The position numbers and the translations under genes are program-made. A stretch of 64,000 nucleotides of DNA from assembly GCF_003952525.1 (NCBI RefSeq), contig NZ_CP034451.1:1674001-1738000 (forward strand), written 5' to 3'. This DNA comes from Mesorhizobium sp. M3A.F.Ca.ET.080.04.2.1. GTDB taxonomy: Bacteria > Pseudomonadota > Alphaproteobacteria > Rhizobiales > Rhizobiaceae. Positions within the stretch are counted from its first letter, which is position 1; each line of letters begins with the position of its first letter. The notes below the pieces were generated by a model, which was not told where the DNA came from, did not search any database, and saw only the letters and a program-made list of their open reading frames with translations. Of this stretch, positions 14,962-22,724 are shown piece by piece.

Positions 14962-17559
14962 TCAGGCAGAGCGCAATTGCGGCTGGCGCCCCATGGCAGA
15001 TCTGCCGCGCAGGGTTCGGATGCCTGCCAGGGCCTTGCTGGCGATGATCCCGATAGCGATGCCGCCCACAATCGCCAGCAGCTTGAACACCGGAGCCGGC
15101 AACAAGTCCGCGGCGGGCGCCATCAACTGCTCCGGCACGAAGCGGTGGAAGAGGTAGATCGGAAATGCCGCGACGGCGATCTGCGTGACCACTCGCGCCG
15201 CCCCGGCTGACAGGCGAACACGTGGCAGGTAAAGAAGGGCCAGAAGCGCTGCGAAGATCATCGCGTATTTGACCGTCGTGCCGAGCCAGACCGACTCCCA
15301 GAAAGCGAGGTAACCCAGCACTGCGGCGGCCAACGCGGTCACCACAAGTCTTCTTTCGAAAGTGTCGGCAAGCCCGGCACACCAACCGAAGACGGCCACG
15401 TGGAAGACCCAATGGATTGCAAATATCTGGCGGTTGCCCCAGTCGAAGAACAGCGGCACCGAAAAGCGCGCTGCAGCCGCAAACACCAGCAGGCCGAGCG
15501 AGAAAACGAAGAGCCGCGGCAAGGCGAGCTTGCGCACAGCCGGAATCGCGAAGATCAGGGCGAAGACCAGAAGTGTCTGCGCGTAGGCCTCGATGAACCA
15601 GTAAAGATAGGGGATCATCTCATGGCGCTCCGGTTCGGCATAGCCGAGGTTGCCGGTCAGCGTCACCGAGGCCCATGGGATCGCCCGCCACGCAACAGCA
15701 TAAGCGGCGACAATGAGAAAATACGGGATCAGGACATCGATCGCGGGCCTCAGCGCCTGCCGAATCCGACCGGCGCGGAAATGGTCCGACTGGAAACGTG
15801 CCAGGCTGTAGCCGACGAGCAGCATCATGACGCCGGAGCCGCCGGGGATAGGCCATAGCGTCTCGTGATGCACGACCACGAGCAGGATCGCGATGACCCT
15901 CAGCACCAGATCGACGGGAATCTCGCTTGCCTGCCCATGCCTGAGAGGCCGCATCGTCCCCTTGCGACCAGCCAGTTCGGCGACGCTCAGGCGTTCCCAG
16001 CCGTCCGGCAGCTCCAGGCCGAGGCGTTCGAGTTCCAGCACCAGTTGCAGGAAGCGAAGCGAATCTCCGCCCAGCGACACAAAGCTGTCGTTGCGGCCGA
16101 CGGCGAGCGGATAGAACACGCGGGCATAGGCGCCAAGCACGCCGCCCGTTTCGGATCGGATTTCCGCCCGCGCTTCCAGCCTCTCCCTGTCCAGGCAAGC
16201 ATAATCGACCTTGCCCGAGGCAAGCCTGGGAAAGTCCTTGCGTGCCTCAACGCGAACCAGATTGGCCGGCAGGCGGCTGGCCTCGGCAAGAATGCGCTGT
16301 GCTCTGCCCCTCGAACCGGAGTCCGTCACATAGGCCTGCAGCCCCCGATCGTCGCCGAGCACCGCAGCGGCAATGCCCGCCCGCTCCAGCGCTTGCTCCA
16401 TGATATCGAAGCCGATCCTGAGGCCGGCGATCTTGGCGAAGCGGCTCTTGCGCCCGACGATGCGGAAGAAGCCCCGCTCGTCCTGCATGGCAATGTCACC
16501 GGTGTTGAGCGCCCCGACCTCGGCGCCGCGCGCGAGGTCGCAGCGCCGCGTCGCGTAACCCATCATCACGTTCGGACCGCGATAGACGAGTTCTCCAGGA
16601 ATGCCGGGCCCGTCGATGGGCTCTCCGTTAACATCGACGATGCCGAGGCTGCCGCCTGGGACCGCCACGCCGATCCGCTCTTCCCTATCGGAAAGGCTCT
16701 CCGGCGGGACGAAAGCGATGCGCGCCGTCGCCTCGGTCTGGCCATACATGACGAAGAAGCGGCCACCCCGGGCGCGCATATGGTCCCGGTAGAGGCGGAT
16801 GAGATCGGGGCTGAGCGGGCCGCCGGCCACCGTCATCATGCGCAGCGCCTTGAGCTCGGCGTCGCGGAAACGCACCCGCTCCAGGAGTTCGAAGGAATAG
16901 GGCACGCCTGACAGATTCGTGCAGCCTGCGTCGGCGATCGTGCCGAGGAAATCGCCATCCATCACCGAGACGCCGGGAAATAGAATGCTGCCTCCGGCGA
17001 TCAGGTGCGAATTGAGGACCGACAGTCCGTAGGAATAATGGAGCGGCAGCACGAGTGCGGCCCGATCCGCGGACGAGAGTTCCAGATAGGTCGCGATCGA
17101 CCGCGCGTTGGCTTCAAGGTTGGCATAGGAAAGCCTGACTGCCTTGGCGGCGCCCGAACTGCCGGACGTCATCAGCAGCAGCGCGAGATCGGGGTGCAGC
17201 GGCTCGACCTTTCTCGCGGGCGAAGCTTCCTTGACCAGCCGCCAGCGGCCGCCGGCCGGCCGGTAGGTGAAATCCGGCTGGAAGGCCGATAGGAAATCCT
17301 CCCACTGCCTGTCGTCGCAAGGCGGCAACATGGCCACGGCATGGCCGGCCTGCAGGGCACCAAGATAGGCAGCGACCACATGTTCGGACGCTTCGGCCGA
17401 GATGGCCACGAGCTGCTTTTCTCCCTGTCCGAGTTGCGCGGCGAAGCGCCGCGCGAGACCGTCGAGCTCCGCATAGGAGAGCGTCCGTCCGCCGGCAACG
17501 AGAAGTGCGGCGCGCTGCCCGCCACGGGCGGCTGCGGACACGAGGTCAATCGAGGACAT
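14962..17559 (-). CDS. Adenylation / carrier / membrane acyltransferase fusion protein
   Basis: This 865-residue protein joins three modules. Residues 1-460 form an ANL adenylating enzyme, with a phosphate loop in MTSGSSGAAKAVRLS (130-144), YGQTEATAR (272-280), NTGDIAMQD (352-360) and the late catalytic Lys in ASGKVDY (K450). Residues 465-535 form a carrier domain whose phosphopantetheine Ser is S500 in LGGDSLRFLQL. From about 548 the protein has roughly ten membrane helices in an acyltransferase-3 pattern (LVLRVIAILLVVVHHETLW...GVMMLLVGYSLA). The likely job is to activate an acid, hold it as a thioester and transfer it across or at the inner membrane, as Dlt systems do with three proteins. 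The acid and the acceptor are unknown. Confidence 0.85.
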   Translation of the reverse strand: MSSIDLVSAAARGGQRAALLVAGGRTLSYAELDGLARRFAAQLGQGEKQLVAISAEASEHVVAAYLGALQAGHAVAMLPPCDDRQWEDFLSAFQPDFTYRPAGGRWRLVKEASPARKVEPLHPDLALLLMTSGSSGAAKAVRLSYANLEANARSIATYLELSSADRAALVLPLHYSYGLSVLNSHLIAGGSILFPGVSVMDGDFLGTIADAGCTNLSGVPYSFELLERVRFRDAELKALRMMTVAGGPLSPDLIRLYRDHMRARGGRFFVMYGQTEATARIAFVPPESLSDREERIGVAVPGGSLGIVDVNGEPIDGPGIPGELVYRGPNVMMGYATRRCDLARGAEVGALNTGDIAMQDERGFFRIVGRKSRFAKIAGLRIGFDIMEQALERAGIAAAVLGDDRGLQAYVTDSGSRGRAQRILAEASRLPANLVRVEARKDFPRLASGKVDYACLDRERLEARAEIRSETGGVLGAYARVFYPLAVGRNDSFVSLGGDSLRFLQLVLELERLGLELPDGWERLSVAELAGRKGTMRPLRHGQASEIPVDLVLRVIAILLVVVHHETLWPIPGGSGVMMLLVGYSLARFQSDHFRAGRIRQALRPAIDVLIPYFLIVAAYAVAWRAIPWASVTLTGNLGYAEPERHEMIPYLYWFIEAYAQTLLVFALIFAIPAVRKLALPRLFVFSLGLLVFAAAARFSVPLFFDWGNRQIFAIHWVFHVAVFGWCAGLADTFERRLVVTALAAAVLGYLAFWESVWLGTTVKYAMIFAALLALLYLPRVRLSAGAARVVTQIAVAAFPIYLFHRFVPEQLMAPAADLLPAPVFKLLAIVGGIAIGIIASKALAGIRTLRGRSAMGRQPQLRSA

Positions 17560-17596
17560 GGCAAGCTTCGGTCAGCCAGGAAAACTGGCCGAAGCG

Positions 17597-17623
17597 GCTA
17601 TAATACATGAGTATCAATGTCAA
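17597..17623 (-). promoter_or_regulatory. Candidate promoter of the fusion gene
   Basis: On the minus strand TTGACA (17623-17618) is followed after 15 bases by TATAGC (17602-17597), 38 bases before the ATG. The spacer is short. The overlapping TATTAT at 17605-17600 leaves only 12 bases. Confidence 0.35.
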
Positions 17624-17710
17624 CTAATATGCCATCAGCAGCGATGCGGGAAGCGTTTGGCGTGGCTCAACGCACGCATCCTGGAGCGCGGCCGCGCACG
17701 CGCCATCCTG

Positions 17711-18658
17711 TCAGCTCGCCGGCTTGCGCGCCGGATAGCCGTTGGGGTGCGATGGGACGGCCTTGAGGTAGGCGGCGATCGCGGCGCGGTCGTCGGCCGT
17801 CAGCTGGGCCATGTTCCGCTGCACCTCGACCATGGCGCCGCCGACGGAATCGAAATCGGGCGTGAAGCCGGTCTCAAGATAGTTGGCGATGTCTGCCTCC
17901 GACCAGTCCTTGATGCCGCGTCCGGCTGGCGTGATGTTGGGCACGATGCCTGTGCCTTCAGCGGCCACGGCGCCTGCCAGCCACTCGGCCTTCTTCACGC
18001 CGCCGGCGAAATCGCGCGGCGTGTGGCATTCGCCGCAATGGCCGGGCCCCTCGACCAGGTAGCGGCCGGCGAGCACTTTGTCCGGCGTGCCTTGCGGCAG
18101 GGCGATCACCGGCTCAGGGCTGAGATAGAGCCGCTTCCACAGGCCGACGCCGCGACGGATGTTGAAGGGGAAGCCCAGCCTGTGGTCAGGCGCCTTGCCG
18201 GCGACGGCCGGCAGCGTCTTCATGAAGGCGTAGAGATCGGCGATATCGGCCGGCTTCATGCGTGCGTAGGAGGCATAGGGAAAGGCCGGGTAGAATTGCT
18301 CGCCGGAGGGCGAGACGCCCTTCAGCATGGCATTGGCGAAATCCTCTTCGCTCCAGGCGCCGATGCCGTCCTTGGGATCCTGCGAGATGTTGGGCGGCAC
18401 GAAGATGCCGAAGGCAGTCTTGAGTTCGAGCCCGCCGGCGAGTTCGAGGCGGGCGTCACCCTTGGATCCCGGTTTGGCATGACAGGAGGTGCAGCCGCCC
18501 GCATAGAAGATGCGCTTGCCCCGGGCGGCGTCGCCCGGCGCAAGCTGAGCGAGGGCCGCGGCGTCGAGCCTGACCGGCGCCGAGAGAACCCAGCCGGCGC
18601 CAGCACCGACGCCGCCCAGCACGATGGCGGCGCCGACAAGTTTCTTCAGCCAGGCCAT
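17711..18658 (-). CDS. Dihaem cytochrome c
   Basis: This 315-residue exported cytochrome has an N-terminal anchor (LVGAAIVLGGVGAGAGWVLS) and two haem c sites, GCTSCHAKPG near residue 55 and GHCGECHTPRDF near residue 205. Axial methionines probably lie in the PYASYARMKPADI and VEVQRNMAQLT regions. The arrangement is that of the cytochrome subunits that take electrons from periplasmic dehydrogenases (alcohol, gluconate or sulfite types). No dehydrogenase is encoded next to it. It follows the cytochrome c' gene by 9 bases, so the two form an operon that may supply periplasmic electron transfer. Confidence 0.88.
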   Translation of the reverse strand: MAWLKKLVGAAIVLGGVGAGAGWVLSAPVRLDAAALAQLAPGDAARGKRIFYAGGCTSCHAKPGSKGDARLELAGGLELKTAFGIFVPPNISQDPKDGIGAWSEEDFANAMLKGVSPSGEQFYPAFPYASYARMKPADIADLYAFMKTLPAVAGKAPDHRLGFPFNIRRGVGLWKRLYLSPEPVIALPQGTPDKVLAGRYLVEGPGHCGECHTPRDFAGGVKKAEWLAGAVAAEGTGIVPNITPAGRGIKDWSEADIANYLETGFTPDFDSVGGAMVEVQRNMAQLTADDRAAIAAYLKAVPSHPNGYPARKPAS

Positions 18659-18667
18659 GGCCGGCGA

Positions 18668-19105
18668 TCAGCCCTTCTTGATCCTGTAGTTCTGGTGGCA
18701 GTTGCCGCAGTCGCCGCCGATGGTATTGAGTTGCGTCTTCAGCGCATCGACATCGGCCGGCGGCGAAGCGACAGCGGCCTTGAGATCTGCCAGGAGCTTG
18801 TCCTCGGCCGAGTTGAAGCCCGCCATATCCTGCCAGATCTTCGGCGCGGCGGTGGTGTCGCCCTTGTCGCTGCCGGCCGGGAACAGCTTCTCGGCATCGA
18901 ACTTCTCGGCGTTGGCCTGCAGAGCCTTCAGCGTCGTCAGCACTGCGCCCGCATCGAAATCGTCCTCGCCCTTGACCACCTTCGACAACTGGCCGGCGAG
19001 CTTGCCGCGCTCCTTCATCAGGGCCTGGCGATCCTGGATCGGATCGGCAAAGGCGGCCGAACCGGCAACAGCGAGCATAGAGATGGCGAGGACTAGCTTT
19101 CTCAT
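18668..19105 (-). CDS. Cytochrome c' (c-556 type)
   Basis: This 145-residue protein has a signal peptide (MRKLVLAISMLAVAGSAAFA, cleavage near residue 20). A four-helix bundle starts at DPIQDRQALMKERGKLAGQLSKVVKGE, and the haem site is C-terminal (GDCGNCHQNYRIKKG), the hallmark of cytochrome c'. Such proteins bind NO or act as periplasmic electron carriers. The ATG at 19105 has GGAG six bases upstream. An earlier in-frame ATG at 19117 has none. It is the first gene of a two-cytochrome operon with a possible ECF-type promoter about 35 bases upstream. Confidence 0.9.
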   Translation of the reverse strand: MRKLVLAISMLAVAGSAAFADPIQDRQALMKERGKLAGQLSKVVKGEDDFDAGAVLTTLKALQANAEKFDAEKLFPAGSDKGDTTAAPKIWQDMAGFNSAEDKLLADLKAAVASPPADVDALKTQLNTIGGDCGNCHQNYRIKKG

Positions 19106-19141
19106 TAATGGCTCCACGGGAAGAATTTTCAGGACTAAGCG

Positions 19142-19170
19142 TTAACGGGCGTCGCGGCGGGATTATTCCT
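19142..19170 (-). promoter_or_regulatory. Possible ECF-type promoter of the cytochrome operon
   Basis: On the minus strand AGGAATAA (19170-19163), 16 bases, then GTTAA (19146-19142) resembles the GGGAATAA-N16-GTCTT motif of the ECF locus at 25640 and 27518. The -35 half and spacing agree; the -10 half agrees only in GT. Chance is not excluded. Confidence 0.3.
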
Positions 19171-19227
19171 CGGCGGCGCAACGGTTTTGTCGATGAGGTC
19201 GGTTGGCCCTCCTGCATCGGCGCAAAG

Positions 19228-19253
19228 AAAAGCCCCGGCATGCCGGGGCTTTT
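19228..19253 (-). terminator. Terminator of sodB (symmetrical)
   Basis: A perfect palindrome, AAAAGCCCCGGCA with TGCCGGGGCTTTT, lies 12 bases beyond the sodB stop. It ends in T-runs on both strands, so it could work in either direction. Confidence 0.85.
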
Positions 19254-19265
19254 CCGTCGATTTGG

Positions 19266-19868
19266 TCAGCCTTTCGCCTTCTCGTAAAGCTCCAGGACGT
19301 AGTCCCAGTTGATGAGGCTGTCGACGAAGGCTTCGAGATATTTCGGCCGCGCGTTGCGGTAGTCGATGTAATAGGAGTGCTCCCACACGTCGACGCCGAG
19401 AATCGGCGATGCGCCGTGAACCAGCGGGTTCTCGCCGTTCGGCGTCTTGGAGATGGCGAGCTTGCCGTCCTTGACGGAGAGCCAGGCCCAGCCGGAGCCG
19501 AACTGGGTGGTGCCGGCGGCGACGAAGTCCGCCTTGAACTTGTCGTAGCCGCCGAGATCGCTGTCGATGGCCTTCTGCAAAGCGCCAGGCAGCTTGTTGC
19601 CGCCGCCGCCCTTCTTCATCCATTTCCAGAAATGGATGTGGTTGTAGTGCTGGGCGGCATTGTTGAAGAGTCCGGCATTCTTGCCGAAGGACTGCTTGAC
19701 GACCTCCTCGACCGAGAGGTCGCCCATTCCAGCCTCGGCGGCCAGCTTGTTGCCGTTGTCGACATAGGCCTTGTGGTGCTTGTCGTGGTGATACTCCAGC
19801 GTCTCCTTCGACATATAAGGCTGCAGAGCCTCGTAGTCGTAAGGCAAAGCGGGCAACTCAAAAGCCAT
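19266..19868 (-). CDS. sodB: Fe/Mn superoxide dismutase
   Basis: This 200-residue cytoplasmic enzyme converts superoxide to peroxide and oxygen. The N-terminal LPYDYEALQPYMSKETLEYHHDKHHKAYV and NAAQHYNHIHFWKWM carry the first two metal-binding His residues. The DVWEHSYYIDYRNARPKYLE block carries the Asp and last His. QFGSGWAWL is also typical. The sequence looks closest to the iron type, but metal choice cannot be fixed from the sequence alone. GAGGGAG precedes the ATG. It sits between the cytochrome operon and a branched-chain aminotransferase gene, separated from each by a terminator, so it is a single-gene unit. Confidence 0.93.
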   Translation of the reverse strand: MAFELPALPYDYEALQPYMSKETLEYHHDKHHKAYVDNGNKLAAEAGMGDLSVEEVVKQSFGKNAGLFNNAAQHYNHIHFWKWMKKGGGGNKLPGALQKAIDSDLGGYDKFKADFVAAGTTQFGSGWAWLSVKDGKLAISKTPNGENPLVHGASPILGVDVWEHSYYIDYRNARPKYLEAFVDSLINWDYVLELYEKAKG

Positions 19869-19885
19869 GGATGGTACTCCCTCAG

Positions 19886-19912
19886 GAAAAAGTCCGGTGA
19901 AACTACCGGACT
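19886..19912 (-). terminator. Terminator of the aminotransferase gene, abutting the sodB promoter
   Basis: On the minus strand AGTCCGGT (19912-19905) pairs with ACCGGACT (19898-19891) around a 6-base loop, followed by TTTTCC. It lies only 18 bases before the sodB ATG. Confidence 0.7.
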
Positions 19913-19913
19913 A

Positions 19914-19941
19914 AGATAGGACTGGAATGGGCTGGGGCAAC
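19914..19941 (-). promoter_or_regulatory. Candidate sodB promoter
   Basis: GTTGCC (19941-19936), 16 bases, CTATCT (19919-19914) on the minus strand. The predicted start at about 19907 falls inside the terminator stem, so the sodB message would lack the left arm and could not form the hairpin. Confidence 0.4.
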
Positions 19942-19975
19942 TCCGGAACGAAGCGCCGGGCGCCTTTTTAGCCGC

Positions 19976-20854
19976 TCAGGCGGCGGAAGTCGAATGCGCC
20001 CAGTCCCAATAGAGATCGCGCGCCTTCTTGGCCACCGGCCCGGGCTGCAGATTGCGGTCCTCGATGCGCGTGATAGGCACGACCTTGGAATGGTTGCCGG
20101 TCGAAAAGATCTCGTCCGCCTCGAGAAAATCGCGGATCGACAGCGCCTTCTCCGTGGTCCTGAAGCCGTAGTCGCCGAGCAGGTTGATCGTGCGCGAGCG
20201 CGTGATGCCGGACAGGAAGGTGCCGTTCGCCGCCGGCGTCATCACATGCCCGTCCTTGACCAGGAAGATATTGGAGGTGCCGGTCTCGGCGACGTTGCCG
20301 AGCATGTCCAGCACCAGCGCATTGTCGAAGCCGCGCATCTTGGCCTCGAGGATTGCGCGGCCATTGTTGGGGTAAAGGCATCCGGCCTTGGCGTTGGTCG
20401 GCATGGTCTCGATGGTCGGCCGCCGGAACGGCGAGATGCCGATCGAAAAGCCGGAAGGCGGGATCATCGGCGATTCGTAGAGGCAAAGGCAGAAACGGGT
20501 GGAGGACGGATCGGCCGGCAGGCCCATGTAGCCGCCATGCTCGGCCCAGTACATCGGCCGGATGTAAACCGCCGTCTTGCCGTCGAATTTCTTCAGCCCG
20601 TCCCAGGTCAGGCCGACGATCTTATCGGCGCTCATGGAGGGCTTCAGGCCGAGCGCGATTGCCGAAGCATTGACGCGCGCGGCATGGCAATCGAGATCGG
20701 GCGCCACGCCCTCGAACCAGCGGGCACCGTCGAACACGCTGGTTCCGAGCCACATGGCGTGGCTGCGCGGTCCGAGGATGGCGACATTGCCTTCGTACCA
20801 GTCGCCGTCCACATAAGTCCATGTCGCGGATTGCGCCGCTGCTGCCAGTGTCAT
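19976..20854 (-). CDS. Branched-chain amino acid aminotransferase (class IV)
   Basis: This 292-residue PLP enzyme carries out the last step of valine, leucine and isoleucine synthesis or the first step of their breakdown. The fold-type IV features are present: WLGTSVFDGARWFEG near residue 35-50, VYIRPMYWAEHGGYMG, the region TNAKAGCLYPNNGRAI with the PLP Lys, ALVLDMLGNVAETGTSNIFLVKDG, and FLSGITRSRTI. I used the ATG at 20854 (MTLAAAAQSATWTYVDGDW), because the longer reading adds a low-complexity Arg-rich leader. The family also includes D-amino acid and aminodeoxychorismate enzymes. The 'GNVAETGTSNIF' block favours the branched-chain type. Confidence 0.88.
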   Translation of the reverse strand: MTLAAAAQSATWTYVDGDWYEGNVAILGPRSHAMWLGTSVFDGARWFEGVAPDLDCHAARVNASAIALGLKPSMSADKIVGLTWDGLKKFDGKTAVYIRPMYWAEHGGYMGLPADPSSTRFCLCLYESPMIPPSGFSIGISPFRRPTIETMPTNAKAGCLYPNNGRAILEAKMRGFDNALVLDMLGNVAETGTSNIFLVKDGHVMTPAANGTFLSGITRSRTINLLGDYGFRTTEKALSIRDFLEADEIFSTGNHSKVVPITRIEDRNLQPGPVAKKARDLYWDWAHSTSAA

Positions 20855-21006
20855 CGCTCGCTTCCGTGTGGTTGATTTTCGGGGCGCCATTGGAAGATGC
20901 CTGGCGGCTGGCGTCAACCGACATCGGCGAAATTGATTGAGGCCAGAGGCACTTGCAGCGCAATCAGTGCTTGCGCACGGCGCCGCCACGCCGCAAAACA
21001 GCGATC

Positions 21007-21669
21007 ATGCATCATGCAGCCTATGTTTTCGACGCCTATGGCACGCTGTTCGACGTGCACGCCGCCGTTCGCCGCCATGCCGGCGAGATCGGACCGGACG
21101 GACAATTGCTGTCCGATATCTGGCGCGCCAAGCAGCTCGAATATTCCTGGGTCAGGACGCTGATGGGCGCCTATGCCGATTTCTGGCAGCTGACCGAGCA
21201 GGCTCTCGATTTTGCCTTCCGCAAGGTTCCCTCGGCCGATCCCGCGCTGAAGACGAAGCTTCTGGAGGCCTATTGGCGGCTGGACTGCTATCCGGAAGTG
21301 CCCGCCGTTCTCAAGGCGCTCAAGGCCTCGGGGGCCAAGCTCGCGATCCTGTCCAACGGCTCGCCGGAAATGCTGCAGGCGGCAGTGAAATCCGCTGCGC
21401 TCGACCAGATCCTGGACGACGTCTTCTCTGTCGACCAGATCAAGCGTTTCAAGACCGACCCGTCGGTCTACGACATGGTGGTCACCGGATGGCGGCTCTA
21501 TCCGGGAGCGGTGTCGTTCCAATCCTCCAACCGCTGGGATATTGCGGGTGCCGCCAAATTCGGCTTCCGCACGGTGTGGATCAATCGCGCCGACCAGCCG
21601 GATGAATATCGCGACCTCCCGCCGGGGCTGATCCTGCCCTCGCTCGAAGGTCTTCTGGCAGGCGCCTGA
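21007..21669 (+). CDS. Haloacid dehalogenase, type II
   Basis: This 220-residue HAD hydrolase has the nucleophile Asp in YVFDAYGTLFDVHAA (residues 6-20), the Ser/Asn motif in LAILSNGSPEM, the Lys in IKRFKTDPSVYDMV, and a final acidic part in SFQSSNRWDIAGAAKFGFRTVWINR. The 'SSNxWD' block and cap region match (S)-2-haloacid dehalogenases, which hydrolyse haloalkanoic acids to hydroxy acids. Relatives often act on other small substrates, so the halogenated substrate is inferred from the family. The start at 21007 (MHHAAYVFDAYG) has no ribosome site. Confidence 0.87.
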   Translation: MHHAAYVFDAYGTLFDVHAAVRRHAGEIGPDGQLLSDIWRAKQLEYSWVRTLMGAYADFWQLTEQALDFAFRKVPSADPALKTKLLEAYWRLDCYPEVPAVLKALKASGAKLAILSNGSPEMLQAAVKSAALDQILDDVFSVDQIKRFKTDPSVYDMVVTGWRLYPGAVSFQSSNRWDIAGAAKFGFRTVWINRADQPDEYRDLPPGLILPSLEGLLAGA

Positions 21670-21839
21670 CCATGCTGTTGCTGGAGCGCAACAGAGGCAT
21701 CGCGGTCACAGCTTCGCCTTTGTTTGTCCACCCTGAGGCCAGAATTGGAACCGCCTATCGCCGCCGACTGTTATGGAGCTGCCGCGGCCAGCCTGCGGGT
21801 GCATGCTTCTTGCGAACTAAGTCCCTGGAAAAGGCAACC

Positions 21840-22658
21840 ATGTCAGACCCCTTCCGCCTCAGCCGCCGCGGCTTCCTCAATTTCACTGCCCTTGGCGCTG
21901 CGTCTGTCGCGGTCTCCGCCTGTTCCACCACCGGTCCCGGGCGGCAGCCGGTGCAGCCGCCACCCCCCGCCTACGAGGAGCCGCCGCTCGGCGATTACGA
22001 GACCATGTACGGGCCGATGTCCGACTCCGGCTTCGAACTGCCCGCCATCCCGATCAAGAAGATCGACCGCAGGTTCCTGCGCCAGATCGTTCCCGATCCG
22101 ACCGGCCAGCGACCGGGCACGATCGTCGTCGATACCACCAATCATTTCCTCTATTTGGTCCGGGAAGGCGGCCAGGCGATCCGCTACGGCGTTGGCCTTG
22201 GCCGCGCCGGCTTCGAATGGTCGGGCGACGCCGTCGTCCAGTGGAAGCAGAAATGGCCGAAATGGACGCCCCCGGACGAGATGGTCGCCCGCCAGCCGGA
22301 ACTGCAGGACTACAGCGCCAAGAACGGCGGCATGCCGGGCGGGCTGAAGAACCCGCTGGGAGCCCGTGCGCTCTACCTGTTCCAGGGCAACCAAGACACC
22401 CTCTATCGCCTGCATGGCTCGCCCGAATGGTGGTCGATCGGCAAGTCGGTCTCGTCGGGCTGCGTGCGGCTGATGAACCAGGACATCATCGATCTCTACA
22501 ATCGCGTGCCGAACAAGACGCCGGTGGTCGTAACTGCCAGTGTCGGCGAGCCGATGGCCGACATGCCTGACCGCCGGGCCATTCCGATCGACAACGGCGT
22601 GCCGGACGACTCTGTCCTGCTGGGGCCGGTGCCGCAGGAGAGCGACGAGATCTTTTGA
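21840..22658 (+). CDS. L,D-transpeptidase (YkuD) lipoprotein
   Basis: This 272-residue envelope protein starts at the ATG at 21840 behind GGAAAAGG. The N-terminus LSRRGFLNFTALGAASVAVSACS combines a twin-Arg-like motif with a lipobox Cys, so it should be a membrane-anchored lipoprotein. After a proline-rich linker, the YkuD domain (GTIVVDTTNHFLYLV...) ends in the catalytic block YRLHGSPEWWSIGKSVSSGCVRLMNQDI, with His and Cys in place. These enzymes make 3-3 cross-links in peptidoglycan or attach proteins to it. A long C-terminal tail after the catalytic block is acidic and proline-rich. A hairpin terminator follows. Confidence 0.9.
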   Translation: MSDPFRLSRRGFLNFTALGAASVAVSACSTTGPGRQPVQPPPPAYEEPPLGDYETMYGPMSDSGFELPAIPIKKIDRRFLRQIVPDPTGQRPGTIVVDTTNHFLYLVREGGQAIRYGVGLGRAGFEWSGDAVVQWKQKWPKWTPPDEMVARQPELQDYSAKNGGMPGGLKNPLGARALYLFQGNQDTLYRLHGSPEWWSIGKSVSSGCVRLMNQDIIDLYNRVPNKTPVVVTASVGEPMADMPDRRAIPIDNGVPDDSVLLGPVPQESDEIF

Positions 22659-22662
22659 GCCC

Positions 22663-22697
22663 CTAAAGCGCGCGCTGATCAGGCGCTGCGCTTTTAG
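22663..22697. terminator. Bidirectional terminator between convergent genes
   Basis: CTAAAGCGC (22663-22671) can pair with GCGCTTTTAG (22688-22697) with one bulged base. It has T-rich ends on both strands and sits between the convergent L,D-transpeptidase and MocR genes. Confidence 0.5.
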
Positions 22698-22724
22698 CCA
22701 TTTTGGGCGACGGGCATGAGTTCG

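Noticed and set aside
17031..17059. AGGAATAA, 16 bases, GTGCG, resembling the ECF motif
   Set aside because: It is inside the coding region of the fusion gene on its antisense strand. It is useful as a gauge of the chance rate.
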